This document shows positions 11,585 through 22,390 of a DNA stretch of 64,000 nt, in pieces. This DNA comes from Serpula lacrymans var. lacrymans S7.9 (taxonomy: Eukaryota > Basidiomycota > Agaricomycetes > Boletales > Serpulaceae). The DNA lies in assembly GCF_000218685.1 (NCBI RefSeq), contig NW_006763290.1, forward strand, positions 4,490,908 through 4,554,907. The letters run 5' to 3'. How positions within the stretch are numbered: the stretch's first letter is position 1; each line of letters begins with the position of its first letter. The notes beneath the pieces were generated by a model. That model was not told where the DNA came from and ran no database searches. It saw only the letters and a list, made by a program, of their open reading frames with translations. The position numbers were made by a program, and so were the translations under genes.

Positions 11585-12055
11585 TCATTGCAAGCGGTCC
11601 ATTCCAATGTGTCCCATTCTCCTGTGCAATAAATTTACATCTACTGCTGCAAAAGCTGACTCCGGGTTGATTTCGGGTTTTGCTTGGATGTGATAAAGTC
11701 CTCGCTTGTGTAATGCAGTGAGGATAAGTTCCTCCCTTTTCCGAACTTCACAAGCATTTGACCCTGCTGGAAAAAGTGTTGATAACCCTGTTTTGGACAA
11801 TTTGTGGACAGAGACGAGTGCTAACGTGAAGTTTGGCACAAGTAAGACATTTGACAGTGCAATATTGTAGTCCTTTTTGCCAACAGTTGCTTGTAGGATT
11901 ACTATCCCAATGCCAATGGCATTTACAGAGGATTCATCCCCAAAACTGATTGTCCTCGGAGGATGCAGAACATGGTATGTTCCTGGCTCAAACCAGGAGC
12001 GGTGAGGGACCATGTGGGATGTTGCTCCGGAGTCAATAATAATTGTTGTTTTGGT
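11585..12055 (-). pseudogene. Copia aspartic protease and GAG-pre-integrase segment
   Basis: Starts right after a TAG in the same frame as gag. TIIIDSGATSHM carries the catalytic DSGA. The segment ends with LLHRRMGHIGMDRLQ, the His-rich start of the integrase zinc finger. The TAG (12056) fits a CAG to TAG change. Confidence 0.88.
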
Positions 12056-12445
12056 CTAATCGGGTTCCGACACAAGGTAAGCTTGAATGCGTTTAGCAAG
12101 GGGCTTGGAAACATGTACATGATCCAATGCAATATGACTCTGTTCCTCCTCGGAGTCAGATCCAGATGATTGCTTCGCTGTATTTGCCTTTTCCTTCTTC
12201 CTTTGTCCTTTTTCAGAGATATGGTCCTGGATGATTCCATTTGCCTTCTCATCCTTAAGTATCCAGGTGATCTTAGGATCCTCCGAGGAGGAAGGTTTTC
12301 CTGGTGAGGGCTTAAGCTCCTCTCCAGTAACAACCCGGAGAACTTTTTCCCGACGTAGCTTTGAGATGATCCGGAGTTTCCATATCTGAAAATTGTTGGG
12401 TCCAGTGAGACCTGGACATGCAGATGTATCGCGTGCTATGGTCAT
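12056..12445 (-). pseudogene. Copia gag, internally deleted
   Basis: The ATG at 12445 opens GLTGPNNFQIWKLRI, the usual start of a copia gag. After residue about 70 the sequence jumps to a Lys/Ser/Glu-rich stretch and then straight to protease. The middle of gag and the CCHC zinc knuckle expected before protease are absent, so this copy could not build its own particle. Confidence 0.85.
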
Positions 12446-12494
12446 GGTTCCGAGGTTGCCGTTTCAAATAAGAATTATTTCCTGTGTAGCTTTT

Positions 12495-12514
12495 GCGCAC
12501 CAGGGCTCATAACC
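12495..12514 (-). other. Primer-binding site resembling the initiator tRNA-Met anticodon arm
   Basis: Directly adjacent to the 5' LTR end. The plus strand reads GCGCACCAGGGCTCATAACC, which looks like the 5' half of an initiator tRNA-Met up to just past its CAT anticodon. The sense strand would therefore pair with a half-tRNA, as in Drosophila copia. This adjacency also fixes the LTR end at 12515. Confidence 0.75.
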
Positions 12515-12707
12515 TAATAAAACTAAGTGAAACTCAGCCGCTGCCCGAGAGGCTATAGAAACAACTGAGGTATTCCTATACTAAACCCCCTACTACTTAT
12601 AGTCGGAGGTGCTACTCGCTACAGTATAATGACTCCTAGGAGTATAATTGTGCTCCATGGAGAACAATGGCTGCTTCGGCAGAGACCGGGTTTATCCGGT
12701 TTTGTCA
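12515..12707 (-). repeat. 5' LTR of the copia element, shortened (193 bp)
   Basis: Matches the 342-bp partner LTR but lacks two internal blocks. One loss lies between the duplicated CAGCCGCTGCCCGAGAGG segments. The other lies between short GTGCTCC repeats. The remaining sequence is nearly identical. Confidence 0.9.
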
Positions 12708-12769
12708 CACTGGACCACAATGAAAACAACATTCAAAAGAGTAATGAGAAGGAGGGATTTCCCCTCAAG

Positions 12770-13095
12770 GTGCGACCGAGTTAGTTGTTGGTAGACAACA
12801 GGAGGACTCGCTGAGTCCTTCCCCATGTATTGCTGCTGTATATATACTAAAATACATGAGGTACTGTACAGTTGTAAATAAAGTTTAAAGTCCAATGTTT
12901 AGCATGTGACCAGTCACATGGTGAGCATAGACACTGGTCAGGTGATGTGTCACATGACCAGTCATGTGACTATGAAAAGTCCGAAAATGTAAAGTAAAGT
13001 AAATGGTCACATGACTGGTCATGTGACTTGGAAAAAGTAAAAGTAAAAAGTACAAAAAGTGAAGTGTAAGTAGGTGCTGGTATGTCAATTATAAC
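12770..13095 (-). repeat. Gypsy LTR fragment, U3-B type
   Basis: Reverse-oriented copy of the LTR variant also seen at 40241-40716 and inside 33621-34600. It contains the palindrome CATGTGACCAGTCACATG (12903-12920), CACATGACCAGTCATGTGAC and a TATATATAC motif. The left edge is close to the copia LTR; the right edge meets the second copia element. Confidence 0.7.
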
Positions 13096-13115
13096 ATCAG
13101 ATCATTATAAACTCC

Positions 13116-14098
13116 GTGTCAGACTCTATGCTCAATAGACTAAAGTCCACTGCCAAAACTGTTGAACCCCACACTATGTGGAATGAACTCTGCAAACTAC
13201 ATGAAGGGAAGGGTGATATGATTCAACTAGATATGTGGAGAAAAATCATGAGATTGGAGGCATCCGAAGAAACAGACATCACCAAGCACATCAACAAAAT
13301 TCTCAGGCTCAGGTCTGACCTTGCAGGAATGGGAGGATCCATAGGAGACCCCCGCATGATGATCATGTTATAATTGCCTGAAAGCTTTTGACCCATGCTC
13401 TCCGCCATAATAGCCAGCTTGCGCCAGTCTAAAACGGGTCTCACACCCAAGGATATCATAGCACATGTGCTAGAAGAGGCGGACCACCAAAAATCATGTT
13501 TCAATGGTCAGGAGTCAAACCTAGCCCTCGCTGCAAAATCCAAAGATAAAAGGAATCAGCGAAACAAAAAGATACCTCACAAAAACGATGCAGAGTGCTA
13601 CAAATGTGGAAAGAAAGGACACTTTGCAGCAGACCATGAGAGTCAGGACAACTCATCCCACAGACAAACCAGGTTTAATACCAACCGGAAGAATAATAAC
13701 TGGAGAGAAAAGGGAAAAACCACAGCTAAAACAGCAAAAGTAGAAGAATCATCAGACAATGATAACTTTTATGCGCTAATAGCCTCCAATGGAACCTCCC
13801 ACCATAACAGTCCCACTGATAGGCCAGCAATTATTGATTCCGGTGCTACCAAACACTTCTGTCCCTACAAAGACATGTTTCTCTCGTTCACTCACATTGA
13901 ACAGGAGACCATTGAAATAGCAGGGGGACCACCACTGAAAGCCCTAGGATGAGGTGATATAATAGTCAGGCTGCCAAACGGCAATAAGCATTCAACTATA
14001 GTACTGAAAGACATGATATACGCACCACAAATGTCAAATACCCTCATATCAACCAGCCAAGTTGACAAAGCCGGATACTGCATACACATTGAGAAGTG
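13116..14098 (+). pseudogene. Copia-2 gag and protease
   Basis: The gag part (WNELCKLHEGKGDMIQLDMW) has stops at 13371 (TAA) and about 13390 (TGA). It continues with LRQSKTGLTPKDIIAHVLEE and a zinc knuckle, CYKCGKKGHFAADH. The fourth ligand of this knuckle is His where Cys is normal. Protease AIIDSGATKHF follows at about 13825. Stops follow LKALG (TGA, expected Arg) and IEK (14098). Confidence 0.85.
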
Positions 14099-14239
14099 AA
14101 TGTGCCGCCTACTATCACCACATCCTAAATGTCACACCATAGCATCCGTATCAGCTCAGAAGGGCTCTAACAAGTTAACAACACTGCACCACCAAAGAAC
14201 ATTTTTGAACGCTTTGGTGGATCAGCCATAAATGCCAAA

Positions 14240-15326
14240 ATGGACATAAACGAGCTACATAGAGCCCTTGGCCACATTTTCCATTTGTCTGCAAGGAAGT
14301 TAGTAAAATCTGGTATGGTCACAGGCATAGACTTGGACAAAACTGCCGAGAAAGAAGTATGTGATGCCTGCGTAAAAGCAATATCAAATGTAAAGCCATT
14401 CCCTGCAGTATTGGACACTCGCACATCCTCATATGGAGAATGTATCCACTCAGACCTATGGGGACCTGCATCTGTAGAAGATATAACAGAGAAGAAATAC
14501 ATGCTCACCTTCACAGACAACTTCTCACGAGAAGTACACGTACAATTCCTATCAAGCAAAGACAAAACCCTGCACAATTACATCCTATTTGAAAAATGGC
14601 TGAAAACCCAGAAGGATGGAGCTATAATCAAAGTTCTACATTCAGACCAAGGGGGAGAATACACTAGTAAAGAGTTTGATCAACACCTTGACGGACAAGG
14701 AACTGTCCGCAAACTCACCGTGTTAAGATATTCTTTACCTACTCATTCATTAATGCTTCTCATATATTTTCTCTATTCTATTTCCTCTGAAAACCGCTCT
14801 TTTGCACATTACATAATCATCGGACATTCCCAAACTTACACAAAACTCAGACTTTCTTTTTCTTGACAACCTCAGTCTTCTAATAATCAGACTGAGGTAT
14901 GCCATTTACACTTACATCACATTATAATAACTTACTTCTACCTTTTAGACATTTTCTCTTACAATTTGCTTGACTAAACACACTGTACACGATTCACCGC
15001 AGCAAAACAGTGTATCAGAATGACTAAACAGAACCCTGATCAAACATGCTGGGGCCATGTTAATAGCTTCACACCTCCCAAAATTCCTATGGAGTGAGGC
15101 CATTAAACACCTCATATGGACAAAGAACAGATCACCCACCCAAAGTCTTGACGGAAAGACACCATACAAAATGATACGTGGTGAACTACCAGACCTATCA
15201 GACTTGCACAAATCTGGATGCAACGACTTTGTAAAAGACAATTCAGCTGGTAAACTCGATGTCAGAGCCAAGAAAGCCAAATACATAGGATTTGACCCAC
15301 AAAGTAAAGGTTACCGGGTCTACTGA
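14240..15326 (+). pseudogene. Copia-2 integrase, split by a solo LTR
   Basis: First half: LHRALGHIFHLSARKL, CDACVKAISN, the catalytic Asp in CIHSDLWGP and Asp in VLHSDQGGEYTS. It stops making sense at 14720, where a 260-bp LTR begins. It resumes at 14981 with HDSPQQNSVSE-LNRTLIKHAG, where the catalytic Glu is followed by TGA at the expected Arg. The frame ends at a TGA in place of the Trp of YWPDKRT. Removing the LTR plus one 5-bp duplication rejoins the domain. Confidence 0.88.
14721..14980 (+). repeat. Solo LTR (260 bp) nested in the copia-2 integrase
   Basis: Begins TGTTAAGATATTC and ends TTGACTAAACA, with CACCG (14716-14720) and CACTG (14981-14985) flanking it. The two 5-mers differ by one C to T change. 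It lies exactly where the integrase frame is broken. Orientation is not certain. Confidence 0.8.
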
Positions 15327-15347
15327 CCTGACAAGAGAACTATAAGT

Positions 15348-17283
15348 GTGGAAAGAAATGTAGTATTTGTACCACATAAGAACTCACACAAATACATGAC
15401 TACCATACCCAAACATAATGTCGACAAAATCCCACTGACTGCCACCAAACCTACCCTACCCTCAAATATGCACAATACTCCTCCTAAAGAACAGTCTATC
15501 AGCAAGATACAGGAGGTAATAGAGAGAGAAGAGTTAACTGACGAAGAGGCGGACAACCAAAAGGAAAAGAACAACATGAGGGAAAGGCCCACACATATTG
15601 CCGCACTTAAACTGCAAGGCTTCTATAAATCATTGAATGATGGGAAACTTACTGCCAAATCAGCACACATATCAGAAGAATCTGACGTGTCTATTGAACA
15701 CAATGATTACTTAATGGCCTATGCAACCGGAGCTGCCGACTGTGACAGTCCTCGTATCCGACGGGCACTTCAAGGCCCTGAAAAGGATCACTGGACAAAG
15801 ACGATTAATGAAGAACTAAGTCAACTAAACAAGCTACATACCTGGGATGTAACTGACCCTCCACCGGGGTCAAATATCATACAAAGTCATTTCGTCAAAT
15901 GAAAGGAGAGAAATACTAAAATATAAAATCAGGCTTGTCGCAGATGGAAATAGACAAAAATACAGAGTGGATTACCTCCAGACATATTCTGCAGTTGCCA
16001 GATTAAGCTCTCACAGGATGGTTCTCACCCACGCAGTCTCAAAAGTCTGGGAAATTGAGCAAACCAATATAAAGAGTGCATACCTGAATGCCCCTCTTGA
16101 CGTACACGTTTACATGCGACTACCCAACCAAATAATGGATGACAAGATCAGCAGGAAGATTGTCCAACTGTGCAAAAGCATATATGGTCTAAAACAATTG
16201 GGCAATAAATGGTATAATTGTCTAAATAATACATTTACTCACCTAGGGTTTTGCCAATCAGAATATGATCATGCAATATACATCAGGCAAGATGGTCAAC
16301 CTGACATGGTAGTCGCAGTGTTGGTTGACAATATGTCAGTAACAGCCAAAGCAAAAACTACAATCAACAATTTCAAACGAGACCTACAAAAACAATACAA
16401 AATCAGTGATATGGGGGAAATATAGTGGCTATTAGGCTTCAAAATAATGAGGGACAGAAAGACACATACCGTATCAATAAGTCAAACAGCATACATTGAC
16501 TCCATCCTTGAACAATTCAGTCTAAAGGATGTAAAACCCCTCAAAACACCACTAGAACCTGGTATAATCCTATCAAAGGACCAAGTACCAAATACACCCG
16601 AGGATCAGAAAAGAATGGAACACATACCTTACCGCAAAGCAATAGGGAAACTAATATACCTATCACTAGGTACACAACCCAACATCACATTCACCATCTA
16701 TATCCTCTTGCAATTCTCAAACAACCCAGCACCCGTACACTGGGAGTCTCTAAAATGAACGATGAGATACCTAAAAGGGACCAAAATGAGAAAATTGACC
16801 TTGGGAGGGACTAACGAAGGATTGATGGGTTACTCAGATAGTGATTGGGCCTCGCAACCCCACCGTCACTCAATATCCGGATACATATCCACCTTCAATG
16901 GTCGACCAATATCCTGGAACACCAAAAAACAGCCAATCATTGCCCTATCAAGCATTGAAGCCGGATGTATTGCACTCACCTCCACATTGAAAGAAGCACT
17001 ATGGCTCCAAACATTGCTAGTCAATATTGACCCCAACTTTCCTGCAAAACCCACCATCATAGCCACTGACAACCAAGGTGCACTCACCTTAATGAAATCG
17101 AACTCCTACCATGTGCAAACCAAGCACATCAACATCAGATATCATCACATCAGAGAAACTGTACAAAATGGAGATATTGATATCAGATATTGTCCTACAG
17201 AAGATATGCCTGCCAATATGCTTACCAAAGGCCTTTTACGCACCAAGTTGGACAAATTCTTGTCATACATTGGTCTGCGCTAG
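15348..17283 (+). pseudogene. Copia-2 reverse transcriptase and RNase H, active site mutated
   Basis: Linker and start (ALQGPEKDHWTKTINEEL), a gap with stops at about 15900-15966, then YSAVARLSSHRMVL, KSAYLNAPLDVHVYMRLP and SIYGLKQLGNKWYN. The usual YVDD is VLVDNMSV (about 16318-16340): the second catalytic Asp is Asn. RNase H follows with MGYSDSDWASQP, IIATDNQGALTL and TKHINIRYHHIRE, ending at the TAG at 17281. Further stops replace Gln in GEI-WLLG and Arg in LK-TMRYLKGT. Confidence 0.9.
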
Positions 17284-17296
17284 GCTCAAGGGAGGG

Positions 17297-17690
17297 TGTA
17301 GTGATTGTGCAGCTCACGCCCAATAAGTGTGAGCAACAGGTAGACACCAACAACTACAAGTGGCGCAAATTCACGCGCGCATGAATCTCCTTCTTGATAT
17401 AGATATCAGACATTCCCACAAACTCATACTTACTTGTTCTTCATTCATTGTTACACCTCAGTCTTTTATTCATTGGGTAAGGAAACCATATATTACAATA
17501 CCTACAAAACTATACTGACTTCACAATAGTCTCTTAATTTATTGCTATAGGTACTTACAACAGACTCAGTCTTTTATTCATTGACTGAGTCTCTTAAATC
17601 ATTTCTATAGAATATCATAACTTTATCATGATATTGCTCAGTTCAGTTGCAAAACAACAACAACATTATTCGAACAGCCAGAACACATAA
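17297..17690 (+). repeat. 3' LTR of copia-2 (right end uncertain)
   Basis: Starts TGTAGTGATTG directly after the purine run TCAAGGGAGGG (17286-17296). Without a second copy the end cannot be fixed. The stretch to about 17690 is AT-rich, with repeated CTCAGTCTTTTATTCATTG. Confidence 0.6.
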
Positions 17691-17836
17691 TAACTAAGAT
17701 GGTGCCAACCCAGAAGTTTTGTCCAGTAGTAACAACATTTGTAGCCCAAGTCAAACCCCAATCATATTCACTCACAAGATGTAACACTGTAGTTAGTCTG
17801 GTTAGTATCTCTACCCTGTATTGCCACTCGTTTCTC

Positions 17837-18406
17837 TCATATTTTGGCTAATGCACTGTTTGTGGATGGCAAATGTTCAGGGAGAACATAGACTGGACTG
17901 GGAAAACTTGGCTGTGCAAAAAAATCAGCAAGATCAAAGCAATAACTTATAAAGTACATACCAATTCCACCACCCCATAAGTTTGTAAACCTCATCTTTT
18001 TTGTCGCAATCCTGGAGAAGGTTAAGAATACTATTATAAAACCGCTCTGAGTCCATGGCCAAGTCACAGATCCTTGTTGAGCAGTTGCCAGTGGTTTTTT
18101 GTTTGCGGCTGTGTCCATGATAATATCATTGTTTAATTGCACCTGTTCATGGTTGGAGGATACTGGATTTCCACTTGTATTAGAACCATGTGGTGGATTA
18201 CAGTGAGCATAAACACGGCCAATTCCAAGGCCCCAGTAATATGTTACCATCATGTCACAATCAACAAATCTGTCGAAGAGAATATTAGTATAGTGAACCG
18301 TTTGAATAAAATGATTTAACTTACTGATTATTGTAGTAATGCTTGAAATTTTTACCATCTTGAGCAAATCAAAACATCTGAATTCTTTTTTATTGAGGTC
18401 TGTCAT
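17837..18406 (-). pseudogene. C-terminal remnant of a dispersed transposon-like protein
   Basis: A 189-codon minus-strand frame. The informative part is RFVDCDMMVTYYWGLGIGRVYAH, which resembles the conserved end of large agaricomycete transposon proteins, where an Asp-x-Asp-Met segment is followed by a Gly-rich G(x)GxGH-type motif. The rest is unremarkable. I cannot name the family and the gene is not complete. Confidence 0.4.
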
Positions 18407-18524
18407 TCATGGTGCACTGGTAGTGGAGGATAGGGTGAAAGCTGGGGAGTATATTGTTGTGGACATGATTGATGGGGACATGTTTCTCCGGGTGACAGCT
18501 ATACATGAGGAAGAAGGGAGTTGA
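18339..18524 (+). pseudogene. Short transposon-protein C-terminus remnant
   Basis: HGALVVEDRVKAGEYIVVDMIDGDMFLRVTAIHEEEGS followed by a stop. The Asp-Met-Phe-Leu-Arg ending is common at the ends of multi-copy agaricomycete transposon proteins. It overlaps the opposite-strand remnant by 68 bp, suggesting two relics pushed together. Weak call. Confidence 0.3.
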
Positions 18525-20100
18525 TACAACGTGAGTGTACACTTTGCTCTTTTAGGATAAAACTTCAAGCTTCTATTCATTAGATGTCTATCACGCTATA
18601 TGATGCCTTTTTTCTCCCTTCACTGTATTTCTCTGGCCGTGTTCTGTAGTGCTCCTGATCTTAGAAGAATGTATCCTTTGCCTTACCTGCTCATCAAGTA
18701 ACTTTTGGTAGAACAAATATTCCCCCACAGCAGACACAATATCAGCAACTGCAACAATCATAGCAGCCAGTGGTCCAGTCTAGTCAGGGATAAGCATTAC
18801 CAGGGTTGAGTACATATCTTCAACCATCTAATCTTGTGCTGCCAGGACCAGGTTTTTCTCCACTATTGCAGTCACGTTCACTGTTGCAGCCTCCCACAAC
18901 TTATCATTCACAGGCTCTAGTGAATAGCTCCTAGTCTAATACTATCACTGGCTCCTTTGACTCCAGTCGCTACTCCTGTGGCCACAACACCAGCACCACT
19001 CACCCTTGAGAAGCAACATATTACCACTTTCAAAAGTATTGTTCTGACATTGCAGAATATTTTTGCTACGGTCAACCTCAATTGTCGGCTTAACCTGAAA
19101 ACTATTGTGTTACACGCTTGTAATGCGGAATATAATCCCAAGGTTGGCATTATTTGATTTGTTATGTATGTGCATATTGAGTTTCTCACTTCATCACTAC
19201 ACAGCATTTTGCAGCTGTTATATGTGTATCTATGGATCCCAAGATGACTGCACTCATTTTTGCTTCAGGCTAAATTGTAGTCACTAGTGCAAAGTCAAAA
19301 AACCACTTGCAACTAACATCACACAAATATGCACGTATAGTGCAAAAACTTGTATTTGACACAAAGTTCTCCCAGTTCATCTTCAGTAGCTGTGATGTCA
19401 AGTTTATTATACAACTAGAGGCCTTAGCATGTAGTCAAGGGCAGTTCAGTGGTTATGAGCTAGTGGTAATAGGTAATATGTTCTACTAAATTACTGAAGC
19501 TGGTGTTCTCCACCATATGTTATACCTTGTCTTTCCACCTTGCCATGCTTCTCCATTTACACTTATTGGTGTACTATAGAGGCATAATATTACATTTAAT
19601 AGTTATGTACTCTCTTCACAGTTGTTCCCCAATCTCATGTATCACAATTCAATTCCAGATGATTCAGAGGCCTTTTTTATTACAATAATATCAGTGCACA
19701 CTTAGGATATTAAATGTTATGTGACTCAAATCATGTTGGAATAGCCTTGGTATGGTTCAACTTCTCTGGCTTCTGAATTACCATCCACCAACAATGCATC
19801 CATATTATTGCAGGCCATTTTCTTTTACATCAAAAACCACAATCATTTATTCTTGCATGGGCACTAGATGCACTCAACCATCTCAATTTCATTTAGTCAC
19901 CTTGCTAATTAAATAATTTAATGTACATCAGAAATGGTGCATCGTTTCAACATGTCAGTGAGCTGCCCCTGCAGCTGTTGCTTTAAATGCTTACAATGTG
20001 TTTGCAGTGTGTTGTCAATGGTTCTTTTCTGAACCGCTGACATTGTTCTCACTATAAAATGATAAGAATTCTCACTTTGCTCTTCTCCACTTTTTGTTCA
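18525..20100. other. Degenerate region with hypothetical plus-strand fragments
   Basis: Short plus-strand pieces that look once-coding: a Gln/Pro/Ser-rich stretch near 18720-18960, [22 protein letters not shown] at 18957-19157, and ARIVQKLVFDTKFSQFIF through GYELVVIGNMFY at 19325-19489. They could be exons of one decayed gene, but I do not recognise it and cannot join them. Confidence 0.3.
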
Positions 20101-20433
20101 TGTCTGACCCAAAGCTATATTCCAAGCCTGATATCACAAACCCTGGTGCCGGCCCATTTCTCCCTGATCCTTAAGCAACTAAAGAGAAGTTATTTCGAGG
20201 TAATATTTATACTCTACAATGTCAAAATGTAGACTATCTAATTTATGGTATTAACAGGTCCTCAAAGAGTTTCAACTTTATGACCAAACTCTCATGAAGG
20301 AGGTTAGAGGCCTGAAGTCAGATAACAAGCTGCTCCTGGCCAATGCTCATGGCCATCAAAAGAAATCAGGTATACCTCAAGAATTTGTTGTTAACAAGAC
20401 TACCATAAAAAAAATGCCCGCTGGTATGGTGTC

Positions 20434-21788
20434 ATGTTCAAGATATTCCCCAATAAGGCCATGATGAATCAGACCCTTCCAGAGATTCCTGTACTATTTG
20501 ATAACACCAACAATTATGATATCCCCACTACTCAAAAGAGTGCACTACTTGACGGGTTATACAAAGCATTTCCAGACAGCCTGCATCCGCTTATGACCTC
20601 TAGCCACTTTAGCAACCTCGTGAGTGCATATTTATTCTTATTTTTCTTTACTTGCTAAAGATCTTATTATAGGTTGTGCCACAGGCTCAAGCTGTTCATT
20701 CTGATCATCTCAAGAAACTCTGTACTTGTGCAGCCAACATCTTCCCCGACATTCCAGCCAATTACATCAGTAATGCTCAGTACAAACAAAAAGTCAAGTT
20801 TTAGTCATGTGAAGTCAGGTTCTAGTCATACAAAGTCAGGCAAAAGTCACACTTTAGTCAAGGTTTAGTAAAAAATGACCTGACTCCCATGGTGTGATGA
20901 ACTCACTACTTTTTGAGTGCAAATAGTGAGAAGATAGTCATATTTGTAGTCATATGTTAGTCATTTACTTTAGACTGAAACACAAAACTGTCACTTCAGT
21001 ACAAAAGGAAAATGGAACTTGACAAAAATTTTCAAAAGATGTGGCTACCACTGGTTGGAACAAAGTGTCTACTTTAACACACACATCTTTTCTTAGTTTG
21101 TTTCTGGTGTTTTATTCACACACAGGTCCCAAAAAACTGTCTTTGTGGCCAGACTTCTCTGGAAAAAGAGGGACAATCCAAGAACAACACAGCAAGGCAA
21201 TGGGGTGTTACAGGTGCCACACCAGGTGCAATAGCTGGGTTTTGTATTAAAGTGAGTCCCACCTTTTTACTTTACGGCTTCAAATCTAACTATTATTTAC
21301 CATTAACAGACTGCTGTGCTGCTTGCACCCGACACTCAATTTAGCCATGATGAGCTGGGAAAAATCTTGAAGATCAACTATGTAGAGTTTTTTTCATGCT
21401 CAAGCAGGTCCTTATCATGGGTTGGAACATCCCTTGCATCAAGTCTATTGTTCGGAACATCAATTACTCTATCTGGGGCACTGGTCAGCCCTGTTGAAAT
21501 ACAGCAGCAGGTTCTCTCAAAGATGAAATATTTGACATTGACCGCATCCTGCTGGCCCTCAATGTAAAGGAAGGTGAAACAAAAGCTGGAGAGAATATAG
21601 CTTTGCTTATTAATATGGCTGTCAGTGTCACTGCTGAACTCCAGCCACCAACTATAGTCATAGATTCAGAGTTTGTAGCTGGCATTTGTGATAATGCTGG
21701 TGCTGTAGCCATTGATACTATGCAACCTTGCAGCAGGGGGAGAAGGGATAGGGTGGTTTTGGGAACAGCTAGGTCTAGTGCAAAGTAG
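20434..21788 (+). pseudogene. Dispersed agaricomycete multi-copy gene, broken
   Basis: A first exon-like frame (FKIFPNKAMMNQTLPEIP, then LLDGLYKAFPDSLHPLMTSSHF) ends at a GTGAGT donor. It resumes with VVPQAQAVHSDHLKKLCTCAANIFPDIPANYI until an insertion-like AGTCA-rich block at about 20776. Beyond that, WGVTGATPGAIAGFCIK at about 21195-21250 ends at a GTGAGT donor and continues with TAVLLAPDTQFSHDELGKILKINYVEFF. The TPGAIAG plus LLxPD pattern is typical of an unnamed protein family expanded in mushroom genomes. A Gln/Lys-rich coiled-coil start would lie near 20100-20370. Function unknown; this copy is not intact. Confidence 0.5.
20776..20990. repeat. AGTCA-rich repeat, copy 1
   Basis: Starts CTCAGTACAAACAAAAAG and carries many AGTCA or AGTCAT/AGTCAA units. 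A related block starts at 35425 (CTCAGTAAAAACAAAAG). Clustered short subterminal repeats are typical of DNA-transposon ends. Outer limits uncertain. Confidence 0.5.
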
Positions 21789-22035
21789 TTTTTTTAATTT
21801 TGTCCTTACAACAATGTTCCATCTTGCAAACCAAGTTTGTTTTATTGAGGTAGTGTTGCAATATAATGTAGCTTTCTGAGTTATGGTGGTACATTGTATT
21901 TACATTGCAACGCAAACATGTAGCCATTACAATGAATATTGCAATGCTGACGTCATGATAAGGGGGTAATTGTAATCACAATTGCAATTGGGGGCTTTGA
22001 TTGCAATTTTATTTGAAGGCACTGGGGGCAAAATC

Positions 22036-22390
22036 CCATGTTTTATATTAAAACCTTTGAAAAACACTTGAAAAACAGAGACTTTGTTCCTTAGCATGTT
22101 TCTCAACATGACATTGTGAGTTATTTTGCTCACTGTTTTTTCAATCTTTTCTCATGAAATATTAGAGAAAATATCCAAATGTACTGTCGCAAAACATTTT
22201 TCCACCCAGTGTAGATGCAATACTGATTGCCAATGTTTTGCAAAAATACATTTTGTATATTTTCCCCAATGTTTCTTGAGAAAGCATTGAAAAACATTGA
22301 ACAAATAAAATCCAATGTTATTTAATGAAATATGCAAAAAAACAAAGTCTCTGTTTTTCAAGTGTTTTTCAAATGTTGTATTATAATGGG
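22036..22390. mobile_element. MITE-like element with ~50-bp terminal inverted repeats
   Basis: Left arm 22036-22088 and right arm 22341-22390 are imperfect reverse complements sharing TTTGAAAAACACTTG and AAAAACAGAGACTTTGTT; both start CCCAT when read inward. The 250-bp core is AT-rich with no reading frame. A target duplication is not evident. Confidence 0.7.

Larger units (their letters stand above)
8052..12707 (-). mobile_element. Ty1/copia retrotransposon with both LTRs
   Basis: Minus-strand element in order LTR, primer-binding site, gag, protease, integrase, reverse transcriptase, RNase H, polypurine tract, LTR, which is the copia gene order. The termini read TGACAAAACC...TTTTATTA in the sense direction. 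The flanking 5-mers (GGCGT at 8047-8051, CACTG at 12708-12712) do not match, so a target duplication is not visible. Stops divide pol and part of gag is missing, so the copy cannot move on its own. It truncates the DUF6532-like gene on its left. Confidence 0.92.
13101..17690 (+). mobile_element. Second Ty1/copia element, 5'-truncated
   Basis: Plus-strand gag, protease, integrase, reverse transcriptase and RNase H, ending in a purine run and a 3' LTR starting TGTAGTGATTG at 17297. No 5' LTR is visible; gag begins partway in. It is a different family from the minus-strand element, with the protease motif IIDSGATKHFCP. Many stops and a mutated active site mark it as dead. Confidence 0.88.

Noticed and set aside
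10143..11693. Long plus-strand frames opposite copia-1 pol
   Set aside because: Antisense shadows of integrase and reverse transcriptase, which carry the catalytic motifs on the minus strand.
12885..13088. His/Thr-rich minus-strand frame
   Set aside because: Product of the CATGTGAC palindromes in an LTR fragment.
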